64,000 bases of DNA, from contig NZ_FOVN01000001.1 of NCBI RefSeq assembly GCF_900115185.1, positions 558,001 to 622,000 of the forward strand, in the 5' to 3' direction. Position numbers and translations under genes: made by a program. Positions within the stretch are counted from its first letter, which is position 1. Each line of letters begins with the position of its first letter. Of the stretch, positions 25,334 to 35,006 are shown piece after piece. Below the pieces are notes generated by a model. That model was not told where the DNA came from. It ran no database searches and was given only the letters and a program-made list of their open reading frames with translations. This DNA is from Algorimicrobium echini (GTDB lineage: Bacteria; Bacteroidota; Bacteroidia; Flavobacteriales; Flavobacteriaceae).

Positions 25334-26596
25334 ATGGAGCAATACCAAATTTCTAAAGGAACCTACTTCTACGCTATTGGATTGAGTTATAAAAAAGCTG
25401 ATGCCGAAATACGTGGTCACTTTAGTTTAGATGATACTGGAAAACAAGCAATTTTAAACCAAGCTAAAGCCAATGGTGTTGAAAGTTTAATAGTAACCTC
25501 AACTTGTAACCGTACAGAAATTTATGGTTTTGCAGAACATCCTTACCAGCTTATTAAGCTACTATGTGATAATACCAAAGGCACTGTTGATGAGTTTCAG
25601 AAAGTAGCCTATATTTACAAAAACCGTGAGGCTATTTCACATATGTTTCGTGTTGGTTCTGGATTAGACAGTCAGATTTTAGGTGATTTTGAAATAATTG
25701 GGCAGCTTAAAACAGCAACAATTGCTTCCAAAAAACTAGGTTTGGTTAACGCCTTTATCGAGCGTTTAATAAATTCTGTTATTCAAGCAAGCAAACGTAT
25801 CAAAACCGAAACAAATATATCATCTGGTGCAACTTCTGTTTCGTTTGCATCTGTTCAATATATTTTAAATGAAGTAACAGATGTGGCTTCCAAAAATATC
25901 CTGCTCTTCGGAACCGGTAAAATTGGACGAAATACCTGTGAAAATTTAGTGAAACACTCTAAAAATTCTCACATTACACTTATTAATAGAACAAAAGACA
26001 AAGCTGAAAAGATAGCCGGTAAATTCAACCTAATAGTAAAAGATTACGCAAATTTGCAGGAAGAAATAAGCAGAACGGATATCCTAATTGTTGCAACTGG
26101 TGCTCAATTACCAACAGTTGATAAGGATATCATTCAAAATAAAAAACCGCTATTAATTTTAGATTTATCTATTCCAAAAAACGTAAATGAAAACGTAACG
26201 TCATTGGAGCATGTATCATTAATTCATTTAGATCAGTTATCTAAAATTACCGATACAACCATTGAAAACAGGCGTTTAGATATTCCGGTTGCAGAATCTA
26301 TTATTGAAGAAGTAAAAACAGAGTTCAATAATTGGTTAGAAACTAGAAAATTTGCTCCAACTATTAAAGCTCTCAAGTTAAAACTAACCGATTTTAAAAA
26401 TGCCGAGTTAGATACTCAACGAAAAAAGATTGCAGATTTCAATGAATTGCAAGCAGAAATTATCAGTAATAATATTATTCAAAAAATTACCAATCATTTC
26501 GCGCATCATTTAAAAGATGATGCCGTAACTACCGATGAAAGTTTGGAACTTATAAAAAAGGTCTTTCAACTTGAAGAAACCCTAAAACATGTCTAA
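25334..26596 (+). CDS. hemA: Glutamyl-tRNA reductase HemA
   Basis: First committed enzyme of C5 haem synthesis, reducing Glu-tRNA(Glu) to glutamate-1-semialdehyde. The 420-residue protein has the catalytic cysteine in VTSTCNRTEIYGF (Cys near 58), SHMFRVGSGLDSQILGDFEI, the NADPH-binding Rossmann motif ILLFGTGKIGRNTCENL (about 188-204), and a C-terminal dimerisation helix. The start at 25334 (MEQYQISKGTYFYAIGLSYK) fits the family; the frame extends up to 25310 but that lies within the promoter box. It overlaps hemC-hemD by 8 bp and leads the plus-strand haem operon. Confidence 0.96.
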   Translation: MEQYQISKGTYFYAIGLSYKKADAEIRGHFSLDDTGKQAILNQAKANGVESLIVTSTCNRTEIYGFAEHPYQLIKLLCDNTKGTVDEFQKVAYIYKNREAISHMFRVGSGLDSQILGDFEIIGQLKTATIASKKLGLVNAFIERLINSVIQASKRIKTETNISSGATSVSFASVQYILNEVTDVASKNILLFGTGKIGRNTCENLVKHSKNSHITLINRTKDKAEKIAGKFNLIVKDYANLQEEISRTDILIVATGAQLPTVDKDIIQNKKPLLILDLSIPKNVNENVTSLEHVSLIHLDQLSKITDTTIENRRLDIPVAESIIEEVKTEFNNWLETRKFAPTIKALKLKLTDFKNAELDTQRKKIADFNELQAEIISNNIIQKITNHFAHHLKDDAVTTDESLELIKKVFQLEETLKHV

Positions 26597-28166
26597 AATA
26601 ATACGCATTGGCACGCGCGATAGTGAGTTAGCATTATGGCAAGCCAAAACAGTCCAAAGCATAATTGAACAGCTTGGACATAAAACCATTATCGTGCCTG
26701 TAAAATCTGCAGGCGATTTAGTTTTAAATAAACCCATTTACGAGCTTGGAATTACAGGTGTTTTTACCAAAACACTAGATATTGCTATGTTAAATAATGA
26801 CATTGATATTGCCGTACATTCTTTTAAAGATGTTCCAACTCTGTTGCCAGCTGGCATTGTTCAAGCTGCTGTAATTAAAAGAGGAAATGTAAGAGATACA
26901 TTGGTGTTTAAGGATAATGAAGAGTTCTTATCGCAAAAAAATGCTGTTATAGCAACTGGTAGTTTGCGCAGACGCGCACAATGGTTAAACCGTTTTCCTA
27001 CACATTCTGTTGAAGATATTCGTGGGAATGTAAATTTACGTCTACAAAAATTAGAAGATAACCCACGTTGGAATGCTGCAATTTTTGCAGCAGCAGGACT
27101 AGGCCGTATAGATAAAAGACCAGAAAATGCTATTAACCTAAACTGGATGATTCCAGCACCTGCTCAAGGAGCTATTATGGTTACTGCTTTAGAAGAAGAC
27201 GAAGAAATTCGAGCTATTTGTGCAGAAATAAATCATGAAGAAACTGAAATTTGCACGACTATAGAACGCAAATTTTTAAACCTTTTAGAAGGAGGTTGCT
27301 CGGCTCCAATAGGCGCTTTAGCATTTATTAAAGATGAAGAAATAAACTTTACAGGTGTTTTATTAAGTCCTGATGGTAGTAAAAAAATTGAAGTAACTCG
27401 TAACGAAAAATTAGGTGAACATCATAATTTAGCACAGTTCTGCGCTAATTATATTATTGAGCGTGGTGGAAAACGCTTAATGGATGATATTAAAAATTCA
27501 GATCGGAAAATCAATATTTTTTCCACAAAGAAATTAACCGAAGATCAAAAATTATTATTTCATAAGGATGTAGTTTCGGAGAGCACAGATTTTATAAAAA
27601 TAAGTTTAAATCGCATACATCCAAGCGTCCTGAAAAACGAAATTGAAAACGTTATAATAACGAGTAAAAATGGTGTGGAATCTTTGACAACCAATTATTC
27701 TGCAGCGGAATTGCAGTTTAAAAATATTTATTGTGTTGGTCGTCGAACCAAACGCCTGATTGAGAAACGTATTGGACCCGTAAAACATGCCGCAAAAAAT
27801 GCCAAAGCGTTAGCCGATTATCTTATAGAATTTATGGACGGTACGGCTGTAACCTATTTCTGCAGCAGCATACATCTAGACACCTTACCAACTGTATTAA
27901 GAGAAAATAATATTTCCGTAAAAGAAATAGAGGCTTACCAAACAAAATACGATGGAAAAACAATACCCGAATCTGTGGAAGGTATTATGTTTTACAGCCC
28001 CTCAACGGTTGAAAGTTATATTCAAGAAAATGATGCCCAAGGTGTCGCATTCTGTATCGGTACAACCACTGCAAACGAAGCTAAAAAATACTTTTCTGAT
28101 GTACGTATAGCAAAAGTACCAACAGTTGAAAGTGTTGTAGAATTAGTGAATGAATTTTACCTATAA
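26589..28166 (+). CDS. hemC/hemD: Fused hydroxymethylbilane synthase / uroporphyrinogen-III synthase (HemC-HemD)
   Basis: A 525-residue two-domain enzyme. Residues 1-305 are porphobilinogen deaminase: IRIGTRDSELALWQAKTV, AVHSFKDVPT, substrate arginines in GSLRRRAQWL and DIRGNVNLRLQKL, and the dipyrromethane-cofactor cysteine in LEGGCSAPIGA (about 238). From about residue 310 a second domain of about 215 residues has the loose uroporphyrinogen-III synthase fold, with IITSKNGVESL and IMFYSPSTVESYIQE as the usual SxxAV and SPS blocks. The fusion would channel unstable hydroxymethylbilane to ring closure. It overlaps hemA by 8 bp. Confidence 0.93.
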   Translation: MSKIIRIGTRDSELALWQAKTVQSIIEQLGHKTIIVPVKSAGDLVLNKPIYELGITGVFTKTLDIAMLNNDIDIAVHSFKDVPTLLPAGIVQAAVIKRGNVRDTLVFKDNEEFLSQKNAVIATGSLRRRAQWLNRFPTHSVEDIRGNVNLRLQKLEDNPRWNAAIFAAAGLGRIDKRPENAINLNWMIPAPAQGAIMVTALEEDEEIRAICAEINHEETEICTTIERKFLNLLEGGCSAPIGALAFIKDEEINFTGVLLSPDGSKKIEVTRNEKLGEHHNLAQFCANYIIERGGKRLMDDIKNSDRKINIFSTKKLTEDQKLLFHKDVVSESTDFIKISLNRIHPSVLKNEIENVIITSKNGVESLTTNYSAAELQFKNIYCVGRRTKRLIEKRIGPVKHAAKNAKALADYLIEFMDGTAVTYFCSSIHLDTLPTVLRENNISVKEIEAYQTKYDGKTIPESVEGIMFYSPSTVESYIQENDAQGVAFCIGTTTANEAKKYFSDVRIAKVPTVESVVELVNEFYL

Positions 28167-28248
28167 AACAAAGAACTTAATCCGTAAAATGACTATAAGT
28201 TCGTTATAAAAAAACTATTAGTAATTAATTAATAGCATCTAGCAAAAT

Positions 28249-29274
28249 ATGATTAAGAACGATTTATTTTTAAGAGCATTAAAAGGTGAAACCGTAGAAC
28301 GTCCTCCTGTTTGGATGATGCGTCAAGCGGGTCGTTATTTACCAGAATTCATGGAAATAAAGGCCAAATATGATTTCTTTACACGTTGCCAAACACCCGA
28401 ATTAGCGAGTGAAATTACAGTACAACCTATTCGTAGATACGGTATGGATGCTGCTATTTTATTTAGTGATATTTTAGTAATTCCGCAGGCCATGAATATT
28501 GAAGTCCAAATGAAACCTAATTTCGGACCATATTTACCCAATCCTATTCGCACACAAAAAGATGTGGACCATGTAATAGTTCCTGATGTATCAGTTGCTT
28601 TAGATTATGTATATCAAGCCATTAAAGCTACTAAAGAAAAGTTGAATGATGAAATTCCATTAATTGGTTTTGCAGGTTCACCATGGACCATTTTATGCTA
28701 TTGCGTACAAGGGCAAGGCAGTAAAAATTTTGATAAAGCCAAGGAGTTTTGTTTTACCAATCCGGTAGCTGCACACCAATTGTTACAAAAAATTACAGAT
28801 ACAACTATAGCATATTTAAAGGAAAAAGTAAAAGCTGGTTGCAATGCGGTTCAAGTATTCGATTCTTGGGGAGGCATGTTATCGCCTGTAGATTATCAAG
28901 AATTTTCTTGGCAATATATCCAACAAATTATTGATGCATTAAAAGATGAGAGTCCTGTTATTGCTTTCGGAAAAGGCTGTTGGTTTGCTTTAGATACTAT
29001 GGCAAAATCTGGGGCATCTGCTTTGGGTGTAGACTGGACATGCTCACCAAAAAACGCACGTTATATAACAGGTGGAAACATTACGCTACAAGGAAATTTT
29101 GATCCAACACGTTTATTTTCACCACCTGCAGAAATTAAAAAAATGGTTCATCAAATGATTAATGAGTTTGGAAAAGATAAATATATTGTAAATTTAGGTC
29201 ACGGTATTTTACCTAATATTCCTTTGGATCATGCCAAAGCGTTTATTGATGCTGTAAAAGAGTATCGTGCGTAA
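28249..29274 (+). CDS. hemE: Uroporphyrinogen decarboxylase HemE
   Basis: Removes four acetate carboxyls from uroporphyrinogen III to give coproporphyrinogen III. The 341-residue protein contains the two family signatures: [16 protein letters not shown] (about 19-34) and [19 protein letters not shown] (about 142-160), plus [14 protein letters not shown] with the active-site aspartate, and [12 protein letters not shown] near the end. Length is normal. It follows hemC-hemD by 82 bp in the same direction; whether a separate promoter lies in that gap is unclear. Confidence 0.96.
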   Translation: MIKNDLFLRALKGETVERPPVWMMRQAGRYLPEFMEIKAKYDFFTRCQTPELASEITVQPIRRYGMDAAILFSDILVIPQAMNIEVQMKPNFGPYLPNPIRTQKDVDHVIVPDVSVALDYVYQAIKATKEKLNDEIPLIGFAGSPWTILCYCVQGQGSKNFDKAKEFCFTNPVAAHQLLQKITDTTIAYLKEKVKAGCNAVQVFDSWGGMLSPVDYQEFSWQYIQQIIDALKDESPVIAFGKGCWFALDTMAKSGASALGVDWTCSPKNARYITGGNITLQGNFDPTRLFSPPAEIKKMVHQMINEFGKDKYIVNLGHGILPNIPLDHAKAFIDAVKEYRA

Positions 29275-29282
29275 ATTTTATT

Positions 29283-29819
29283 ATGAAATTAAAAACAGAA
29301 TCGTTTTCATTGGAAGTCTTAAAACCACAAGATGCACAAAGCTTAAGTCGGTTAATGATTTCCAATGGAAGACGATTTCAAAAATACCTTCCTAAAACGC
29401 TTTCCGAAAACCTATCTGAAGCCGATTCTAAAAATTACATTCAAAGAAAAAACAAACAGATAAAAAATCAAGAAGAATTTACCTTTGCTATAAAAGATAA
29501 TGGTTCTGGTGATGTTGCTGGATTAATTATTTTAAAAAATATAGATTGTCATTTAAAACAGGGTGAATTTTCATATTGTTTAGGTCAGAAATATTCCGGA
29601 AGAGGTTGGATGACACGAAGTATAAAAGCTGCAAAAACCTACGCTTTTAACGAATTAGAGCTAAAATCCCTGCAAATTATTATCCATAAATCCAATGAAG
29701 CAAGCATACAGATAGCTAAAAAAAATGGCTTTAATTGGGTAAAAACCTTAAATCGGGAACACGTAACAGGCAAGTCTGTTTTAGATATGGAATTATACGA
29801 ATTACAGCATGAAAAATAA
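29283..29819 (+). CDS. GNAT-family N-acetyltransferase (RimJ/RimL-like) within the haem operon
   Basis: A 178-residue acetyltransferase of the RimJ/RimL type. The acyl-CoA binding region reads FSYCLGQKYSGRGWMTRSIK (about 98-117) with the GRGWM pattern replacing the usual GxGxA, followed by AFNELELKSLQIIIHKSNEA and AKKNGFNWVKTLNREHVTG. Such enzymes acetylate the N-terminus of ribosomal or other proteins; the target here is unknown. It starts 9 bp after hemE and overlaps hemF by 11 bp, so it is expressed with the haem enzymes. Confidence 0.88.
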   Translation: MKLKTESFSLEVLKPQDAQSLSRLMISNGRRFQKYLPKTLSENLSEADSKNYIQRKNKQIKNQEEFTFAIKDNGSGDVAGLIILKNIDCHLKQGEFSYCLGQKYSGRGWMTRSIKAAKTYAFNELELKSLQIIIHKSNEASIQIAKKNGFNWVKTLNREHVTGKSVLDMELYELQHEK

Positions 29820-30711
29820 ATTCTACCAATACATACAAGCATTACAAGATACTATTACAGATAAATTAGAGGCTGTAGATGGTAAGGCTACATTTCAAGA
29901 AGATATTTGGAAACGACCAGAAGGTGGTGGTGGACGAACACGTGTTATTGAAAATGGCGCTGTTTTTGAAAAAGGTGGTGTGAATATATCTGGTGTTCAC
30001 GGCAAATTACCAGACAGCATGCAAACCTATTTTGGCGTAGAAGATGCCGATTTTTTTGCTTGTGGATTAAGTTTAGTCCTTCATCCCAAAAACCCAATGG
30101 TTCCTACCGTTCACGCTAATTGGCGTTATTTTGAAATGTATGATACAAACGGCAACATTGTGGACCAATGGTTTGGTGGCGGACAAGATTTAACACCTTA
30201 CTATTTATTTGAAGAGGATGCAATACACTTTCACCAAACTTGTAAAACGGCATGCGATAAACATGATCCGGAGTTTTACCCAAAATATAAAGCCAGATGT
30301 GATGAATATTTCTATAATACACATAGAAATGAAGGTCGCGGTTTAGGTGGTTTATTTTTCGATTATTGCAAAGCTACCGAAACCATGACCATGAAAAACT
30401 GGTATGATTTTGTAACCGAAGTTGGCGATAGCTTTTTAGAAGCCTATGCTCCAATTGTAGAAAAACGTAAAGAATTACCATATACCGACGCCCAACGCAC
30501 TTGGCAAGAAATTCGTCGTGGCCGTTATGTAGAATTCAATTTGGTTCATGATAAAGGCACGCTTTTCGGACTAAAAACAAATGGTAGAATTGAAAGTATT
30601 TTAATGAGTCTGCCACCTCATGTTCAATGGGTTTATGATCATCATCCAGAAGTTGGAAGTGCCGAAGAAAAGCTGCTTAACGTATTGCAAAATCCAAAAT
30701 CATGGGTTTAA
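29809..30711 (+). CDS. hemF: Oxygen-dependent coproporphyrinogen III oxidase HemF
   Basis: The aerobic enzyme turns coproporphyrinogen III into protoporphyrinogen IX. The 300-residue protein has the HemF signatures VHANWRYFEMYD, WFGGGQDLTPYYLFEEDAIHFH and GLGGLFFDYC, and ends in GRYVEFNLVHDKGTLFGLKT, all characteristic of the family. An anaerobic HemN is not in this window, so at least this haem route needs oxygen, in agreement with TrhO also being O2-dependent. It overlaps both neighbours (11 and 10 bp), indicating a tightly coupled operon. Confidence 0.96.
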   Translation: MKNKFYQYIQALQDTITDKLEAVDGKATFQEDIWKRPEGGGGRTRVIENGAVFEKGGVNISGVHGKLPDSMQTYFGVEDADFFACGLSLVLHPKNPMVPTVHANWRYFEMYDTNGNIVDQWFGGGQDLTPYYLFEEDAIHFHQTCKTACDKHDPEFYPKYKARCDEYFYNTHRNEGRGLGGLFFDYCKATETMTMKNWYDFVTEVGDSFLEAYAPIVEKRKELPYTDAQRTWQEIRRGRYVEFNLVHDKGTLFGLKTNGRIESILMSLPPHVQWVYDHHPEVGSAEEKLLNVLQNPKSWV

Positions 30712-31688
30712 AAAATGTTTCAATCATATTATTTATTGTTTTTACAACATGCACACTTTTTGCTCAAGATAGCATTCCGGAGGTCATTTATTTAAAACAA
30801 ACCGAATATAAAGAACTGTTTCCCAATAGAATTACAGCCAGATTATTTTATGTAAACACCTCCAATTCTTTAGAGCTTAAGGATAGAAACTCCGATTTGT
30901 TTTTCAAATTAAACCCAAATAAACAAAACCGAATTGGCGCTTCGGTATCATTCAGATCGCTTACCATATCTTATTCCTTTGCTCCTGATTTCCTTTCAGA
31001 AAATAAGGATAATGACGACTCCAAACTCTTTAATTTAAATTTAAGGCAATACTTTGGAAAACATTGGATGCAAACACTGGATGTGTTTTCGGAAAAAGGA
31101 TTTTATCTGTCAGATGGCAGTAACTCGGCATATTTTCCAAAATTTAAAAACTTTAAAATAGGCGGAAGTACATCCTATATTTGGAACGAAAACTTCTCGT
31201 TTCGTGCTATTGTAAGCCAAGATGAAAAACAACTAAAAAGTGTTGGTAGTTTTATTCCTAGATTTGTTTATTATTACTCAAAATTCTCTTTAAAAACAGA
31301 AGATAATTTTCTTGATAGCGACTACTATACTTTTGATATTGCTTTTGCTCCTTCCTATTATTACAATTTTGTCCCTACAAAAAACCTATTTATTTCGGCT
31401 GGAGCTTCGGTTGGAATGGGGTTAAATTATTCCACGTCAACCGATGAAAGTCTATTCTCATTATTAACGGAATTAAATTTTAGAGGCGCAATAACCTATG
31501 ATATTAATGACTTTTATTTAGGTGCTGATTATAGTTACCTCATTTTAAATCACAATACAGACCGAGAAACCTATGTAAAGGATGATATTCCTTTTTTTCA
31601 AATCTTTTTAGGCTACCGGTTTAAAGCTCCTAAAAAATTGGTTTATAAAACGGAAGAATTAAATAAAAAAATAAAGCTAAAAAAATAA
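30702..31688 (+). CDS. Uncharacterised outer-membrane-like protein inside the haem operon
   Basis: A 328-residue protein with a signal peptide (MGLKNVSIILFIVFTTCTLFAQ). The mature protein has repeated amphipathic strands rich in aromatic residues, such as GASVSFRSLTISYSFAP, FSFRAIVSQDE and FLGYRFKAPKK, and resembles the DUF4421 type of flavobacterial proteins, as best I remember; that family name is uncertain. A small outer-membrane beta barrel is the likely fold. It overlaps hemF by 10 bp and lies 1 bp before hemB, so it is co-expressed with haem synthesis. A role in haem, porphyrin or iron movement is conceivable, but no sequence evidence shows this. Confidence 0.78.
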   Translation: MGLKNVSIILFIVFTTCTLFAQDSIPEVIYLKQTEYKELFPNRITARLFYVNTSNSLELKDRNSDLFFKLNPNKQNRIGASVSFRSLTISYSFAPDFLSENKDNDDSKLFNLNLRQYFGKHWMQTLDVFSEKGFYLSDGSNSAYFPKFKNFKIGGSTSYIWNENFSFRAIVSQDEKQLKSVGSFIPRFVYYYSKFSLKTEDNFLDSDYYTFDIAFAPSYYYNFVPTKNLFISAGASVGMGLNYSTSTDESLFSLLTELNFRGAITYDINDFYLGADYSYLILNHNTDRETYVKDDIPFFQIFLGYRFKAPKKLVYKTEELNKKIKLKK

Positions 31689-31689
31689 T

Positions 31690-32679
31690 ATGTATCCATT
31701 AAAAAGAAACAGACGTTTACGTAGCAATGAAGCTATTCGCTCGTTAGTTCGTGAAACCATAATATCACCAAATGATTTTTTAGTACCACTTTTTATAGTT
31801 GAAGGTAAAGGCGTAAAAGAAGAAATTGCTTCCATGCCAAATTATTTTCGCTACAGTTTAGACCTTTTGGAAAACGAAGTAAGAGAACTATGGCGTCTTG
31901 GTTTAAGATCGGTTTTACTTTTTGTAAAAGTACCTGATAATTTAAAAGACAATAAAGGCACAGAAGCACTAAATCCAAACGGACTCATGCAACGCGCCAT
32001 TAAAACGGTAAAGAATATTTGTCCTGACATGTTGGTTATGACAGATGTGGCCATGGATCCATATTCGTCCTATGGTCATGATGGTGTTGTAAAAAACGGC
32101 CTAATTTTAAACGACGAAACGGTAGATATTTTAACAGATATGAGCCTCTCTCATGCTGAAGCGGGTGCCAATTTTGTAGCACCAAGTGATATGATGGATG
32201 GTCGTATTTTAAGCATTCGTGAAGCTTTTGAAAATAACGGCTTTTACAATACAGGTATTATGAGTTATTCAGCAAAATACGCATCGGCTTTTTATGGTCC
32301 GTTTCGAGATGCATTAGATTCGGCTCCTGTTGATATGGTAGATGTTCCCAAAGACAAACAAAGCTATCAAATGGATCCAGCAAACCGTCTGGAAGCCATC
32401 CGAGAAACCGAAATGGATATAGATGAAGGTGCAGATATTGTTATGGTAAAACCAGGTTTATGCTATTTGGATATTGTTCGTGAAATTAAAAATACGGTTG
32501 ATGTTCCTGTTGCTGTTTATCAAGTTTCTGGCGAATATGCCATGCTTAAAGCAGCTGCCGAAAAAGGTTGGTTAAACCATGATGCCGTTATGATGGAACA
32601 AGTTACCGCCATTAAACGTGCTGGAGCAGATGTAATTGCTTCCTACTTTGCCAAGGATGTGGTGAAGTTAATTTCGTAA
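31690..32679 (+). CDS. hemB: Delta-aminolevulinic acid dehydratase HemB, zinc-independent type
   Basis: Condenses two 5-aminolevulinates to porphobilinogen. The 329-residue protein has the Schiff-base lysine in MVKPGLCYLDIV (about 250) and a second lysine in SYSAKYASAFYGPFRDA (about 200). At the metal site the sequence is TDVAMDPYSSYGHDG (about 119-133), where aspartate and alanine replace the three cysteines of zinc enzymes (DxCxCxxTxHGHCG). It therefore belongs to the Mg/K-type ALADs that need no catalytic zinc. It is the last haem gene of this operon. Confidence 0.96.
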   Translation: MYPLKRNRRLRSNEAIRSLVRETIISPNDFLVPLFIVEGKGVKEEIASMPNYFRYSLDLLENEVRELWRLGLRSVLLFVKVPDNLKDNKGTEALNPNGLMQRAIKTVKNICPDMLVMTDVAMDPYSSYGHDGVVKNGLILNDETVDILTDMSLSHAEAGANFVAPSDMMDGRILSIREAFENNGFYNTGIMSYSAKYASAFYGPFRDALDSAPVDMVDVPKDKQSYQMDPANRLEAIRETEMDIDEGADIVMVKPGLCYLDIVREIKNTVDVPVAVYQVSGEYAMLKAAAEKGWLNHDAVMMEQVTAIKRAGADVIASYFAKDVVKLIS

Positions 32680-32797
32680 ACGTTTTTTATAATTTCAGTT
32701 TAAAACATTGTTGGCAATTAAAAAATTAATATAATCTTTATACTTGTTAACCTTTATTTAGATTTTTCATTAAATAGAAAACCTAAATAAAATAATT

Positions 32798-33748
32798 ATG
32801 AAACGTTCAACATGTAAAAATATTCTGATTTTAAGTGTAATGTTAATGGCATTTGTTGGCTGCAGTAACGATGATGATGATATATATATTGCACCAAAAA
32901 CTGTCAACGATATTAACTTAACATTTAACGAAGTTGATACACCTTTAACACCAGAAGATCCAGGAAATTATTCAGTTTGGTTTTCTATGGTTGGAGATAA
33001 AATTTACTTCATGAATCCATCCAATACACCTTTAACACAATTCGCTTTAGAATATAATATAACGAGTAACAACTTCCGCTCGAAAACACCTGACAATGCC
33101 ATCTGCGCATGTGGTTATAGCTCAAAAATCATTACAGATGGAATTAATTTGTATCATATTGCCAATGAAGCCGTAACCTATTCTCCGACTACAGATTCTT
33201 GGTCAGCGCTCAACTATCCTGACGAATTCCGTAATAACAATGGTGAAGCAGGTGTAGCGTATTTAAATGGTAAAATTTATTTTTTCGGTGGTAGAACAGC
33301 CTCAACAACCTTTAAGTACTACGAAATAGCTACTGATTCTTGGCATACAGCACCAAACGGACCATATGTGAATACCGAATCTGAACTCATTGCAGTTAAC
33401 AATGCCTTGTATAGTTTGGGAGGAAGAAGCGTTGATGATCAAAAGAATTTTTCTTCTTACAGCGAAACAAATGGTTGGACCGTTTTGCCTGATCTCCCTT
33501 TTAATTTATCTGGATATAGTACAGAACACCAAACTGCAGTGTATAATAATAGATATATTTTTGCTTTGACACGAAATGATATCCATATTTATGACACGAT
33601 TGAGGGAATTTGGAAAACAGAACCAATTGAAATTCCTTCCTACAACTTAAATTATGAAAACATATTCATTAACGGTAATACTTTATTCATGACTGGCAAA
33701 ACAACAAGTAATGAATTTGCATTAATTGAAATAAATATTGCGCTATAA
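32798..33748 (+). CDS. Lipoprotein with Kelch-like beta-propeller repeats
   Basis: A 316-residue lipoprotein with lipobox AFVGC (Cys near 23) followed by NDDDD, an acidic stretch commonly found in surface lipoproteins of Bacteroidota. The remainder shows Kelch-like repeats: LNGKIYFFGGRTASTTFKYY, VNNALYSLGGRSVDDQKNFS, YNNRYIFALTRNDIHIYD, each with an aromatic strand after a GG or equivalent. About five blades can be guessed. Function is unknown; Kelch propellers usually bind proteins or sugars. It appears monocistronic. Confidence 0.8.
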   Translation: MKRSTCKNILILSVMLMAFVGCSNDDDDIYIAPKTVNDINLTFNEVDTPLTPEDPGNYSVWFSMVGDKIYFMNPSNTPLTQFALEYNITSNNFRSKTPDNAICACGYSSKIITDGINLYHIANEAVTYSPTTDSWSALNYPDEFRNNNGEAGVAYLNGKIYFFGGRTASTTFKYYEIATDSWHTAPNGPYVNTESELIAVNNALYSLGGRSVDDQKNFSSYSETNGWTVLPDLPFNLSGYSTEHQTAVYNNRYIFALTRNDIHIYDTIEGIWKTEPIEIPSYNLNYENIFINGNTLFMTGKTTSNEFALIEINIAL

Positions 33749-33813
33749 AAATAACCTATTATCATTCTCCCCAAAGAGAAATTACTATTGGCAAGATAAA
33801 ATAAATGAATTTT

Positions 33814-33849
33814 AAATGCACAGTTCTGAACTTTCAGGATTGTGCATTT
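33814..33849 (+). terminator. Probable terminator after the Kelch-like lipoprotein gene
   Basis: AAATGCACA (33814-33822) pairs with TGTGCATTT (33841-33849); the loop can itself pair CTGA with TCAG. The T tract is short (ATTTATTACC), so it may terminate weakly or only protect the 3' end. Confidence 0.5.
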
Positions 33850-33920
33850 ATTACCTATATTTAAAACCTAAAAATTCCCTTTTGATTTTGTAAATTAGCA
33901 GGAAAACTAAACATACGTTA

Positions 33921-35006
33921 ATGAGCACACTCATTTTTTGGGCCACTATTTCAATTTTCTTTTCATTTTTATGCTCCATACTGGAAGCCGTTTTATTAAG
34001 TGTTACACCTACTTTTATAACAGTTAAAAAGCAAGAAGGTAAAGACTATGCTTTAAAATTAGAAAAACTAAAAAACGATGTAGATCAACCACTCATTGCT
34101 ATTTTAACACTAAATACCATTGCACACACATTAGGTGCCATGATGGTTGGTATAGAAGCTGAAAAGCTCCCTTATAAAATTGAAGTTTTTGGGATAAATA
34201 CCGTTGGAATTGTCTCGGCAATCATGACTTTACTTATTTTAATAGTATCAGAAATAATTCCGAAAACCATTGGTGCTTCATATTGGAAATCATTAGCTGG
34301 GTTTACAGCAACAACACTTAACATTTTAATGTTTCCTTTAAAATATTCTGGAATTTTATGGCTCTTACGCCTCACCACCAAGCTAATTGGTGGTAGTCCA
34401 CATGGTAGCGTATTAAGTCGCGAAGATTTTCACGCTATGACCAATTTAGCAGAAGAAGAAGGTGTTTTTCATGAATCTGAAAGTAAGGTTATAAAAAATA
34501 TGCTCACGTTTAAAGAAGTTCTAGCTAAAGATGTCATGACACCACGTACAGTAATGTCTTTAGAAAATGAAAATCAAACGATTGAAGATTTTTTTAAAAA
34601 AAATGCCAATACCAAATTTTCACGAATTCCTGTATATACTAAAAAGTCAGACAACATAACAGGACTGGTATTAAAAGATGAAGTTTTTAAGGAAATGGCT
34701 TTTGGAAATGGTGATAAATTGCTCACAGAAATAAAGAGACCAATTATTATTATCAATCGAAACGTGCCAATTCCACGCCTTTTTGAACAACTCGTAGAGA
34801 GTAAAAACCATTTAGCATTGGTGGTTGATGAGTATGGTTCCGTAAGTGGTTTAGTAACTATGGAAGATGTTATAGAAACCCTTCTTGGCATGGAAATCAT
34901 GGATGAAAGTGATGACGTTCCAGATTTACAAGTTTTAGCCAGACGCGGTTGGGAGGCACGCGCTAAACGACTTGGCATAATTGACAACGAAGAGCCCAAG
35001 GATTAA
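33921..35006 (+). CDS. CNNM/CBS-domain transporter-associated protein (HlyC/CorC family)
   Basis: A 361-residue membrane protein. The N-terminal CNNM (DUF21) domain has three or four helices (about 1-150), starting TLIFWATISIFFSFLCSILE and containing ILIVSEIIPKTIGASYWK. The cytoplasmic part has paired CBS domains (about 195-335) with DVMTPRTVMSLENE, TKFSRIPVYTKKSDNITG and LALVVDEYGSVSGLVTMEDV. Such proteins are linked to Mg2+ or Co2+ transport and ATP sensing. It lacks the extra C-terminal CorC/HlyC domain. The stop overlaps the ogt start by one base (TAATG). Confidence 0.9.
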   Translation: MSTLIFWATISIFFSFLCSILEAVLLSVTPTFITVKKQEGKDYALKLEKLKNDVDQPLIAILTLNTIAHTLGAMMVGIEAEKLPYKIEVFGINTVGIVSAIMTLLILIVSEIIPKTIGASYWKSLAGFTATTLNILMFPLKYSGILWLLRLTTKLIGGSPHGSVLSREDFHAMTNLAEEEGVFHESESKVIKNMLTFKEVLAKDVMTPRTVMSLENENQTIEDFFKKNANTKFSRIPVYTKKSDNITGLVLKDEVFKEMAFGNGDKLLTEIKRPIIIINRNVPIPRLFEQLVESKNHLALVVDEYGSVSGLVTMEDVIETLLGMEIMDESDDVPDLQVLARRGWEARAKRLGIIDNEEPKD

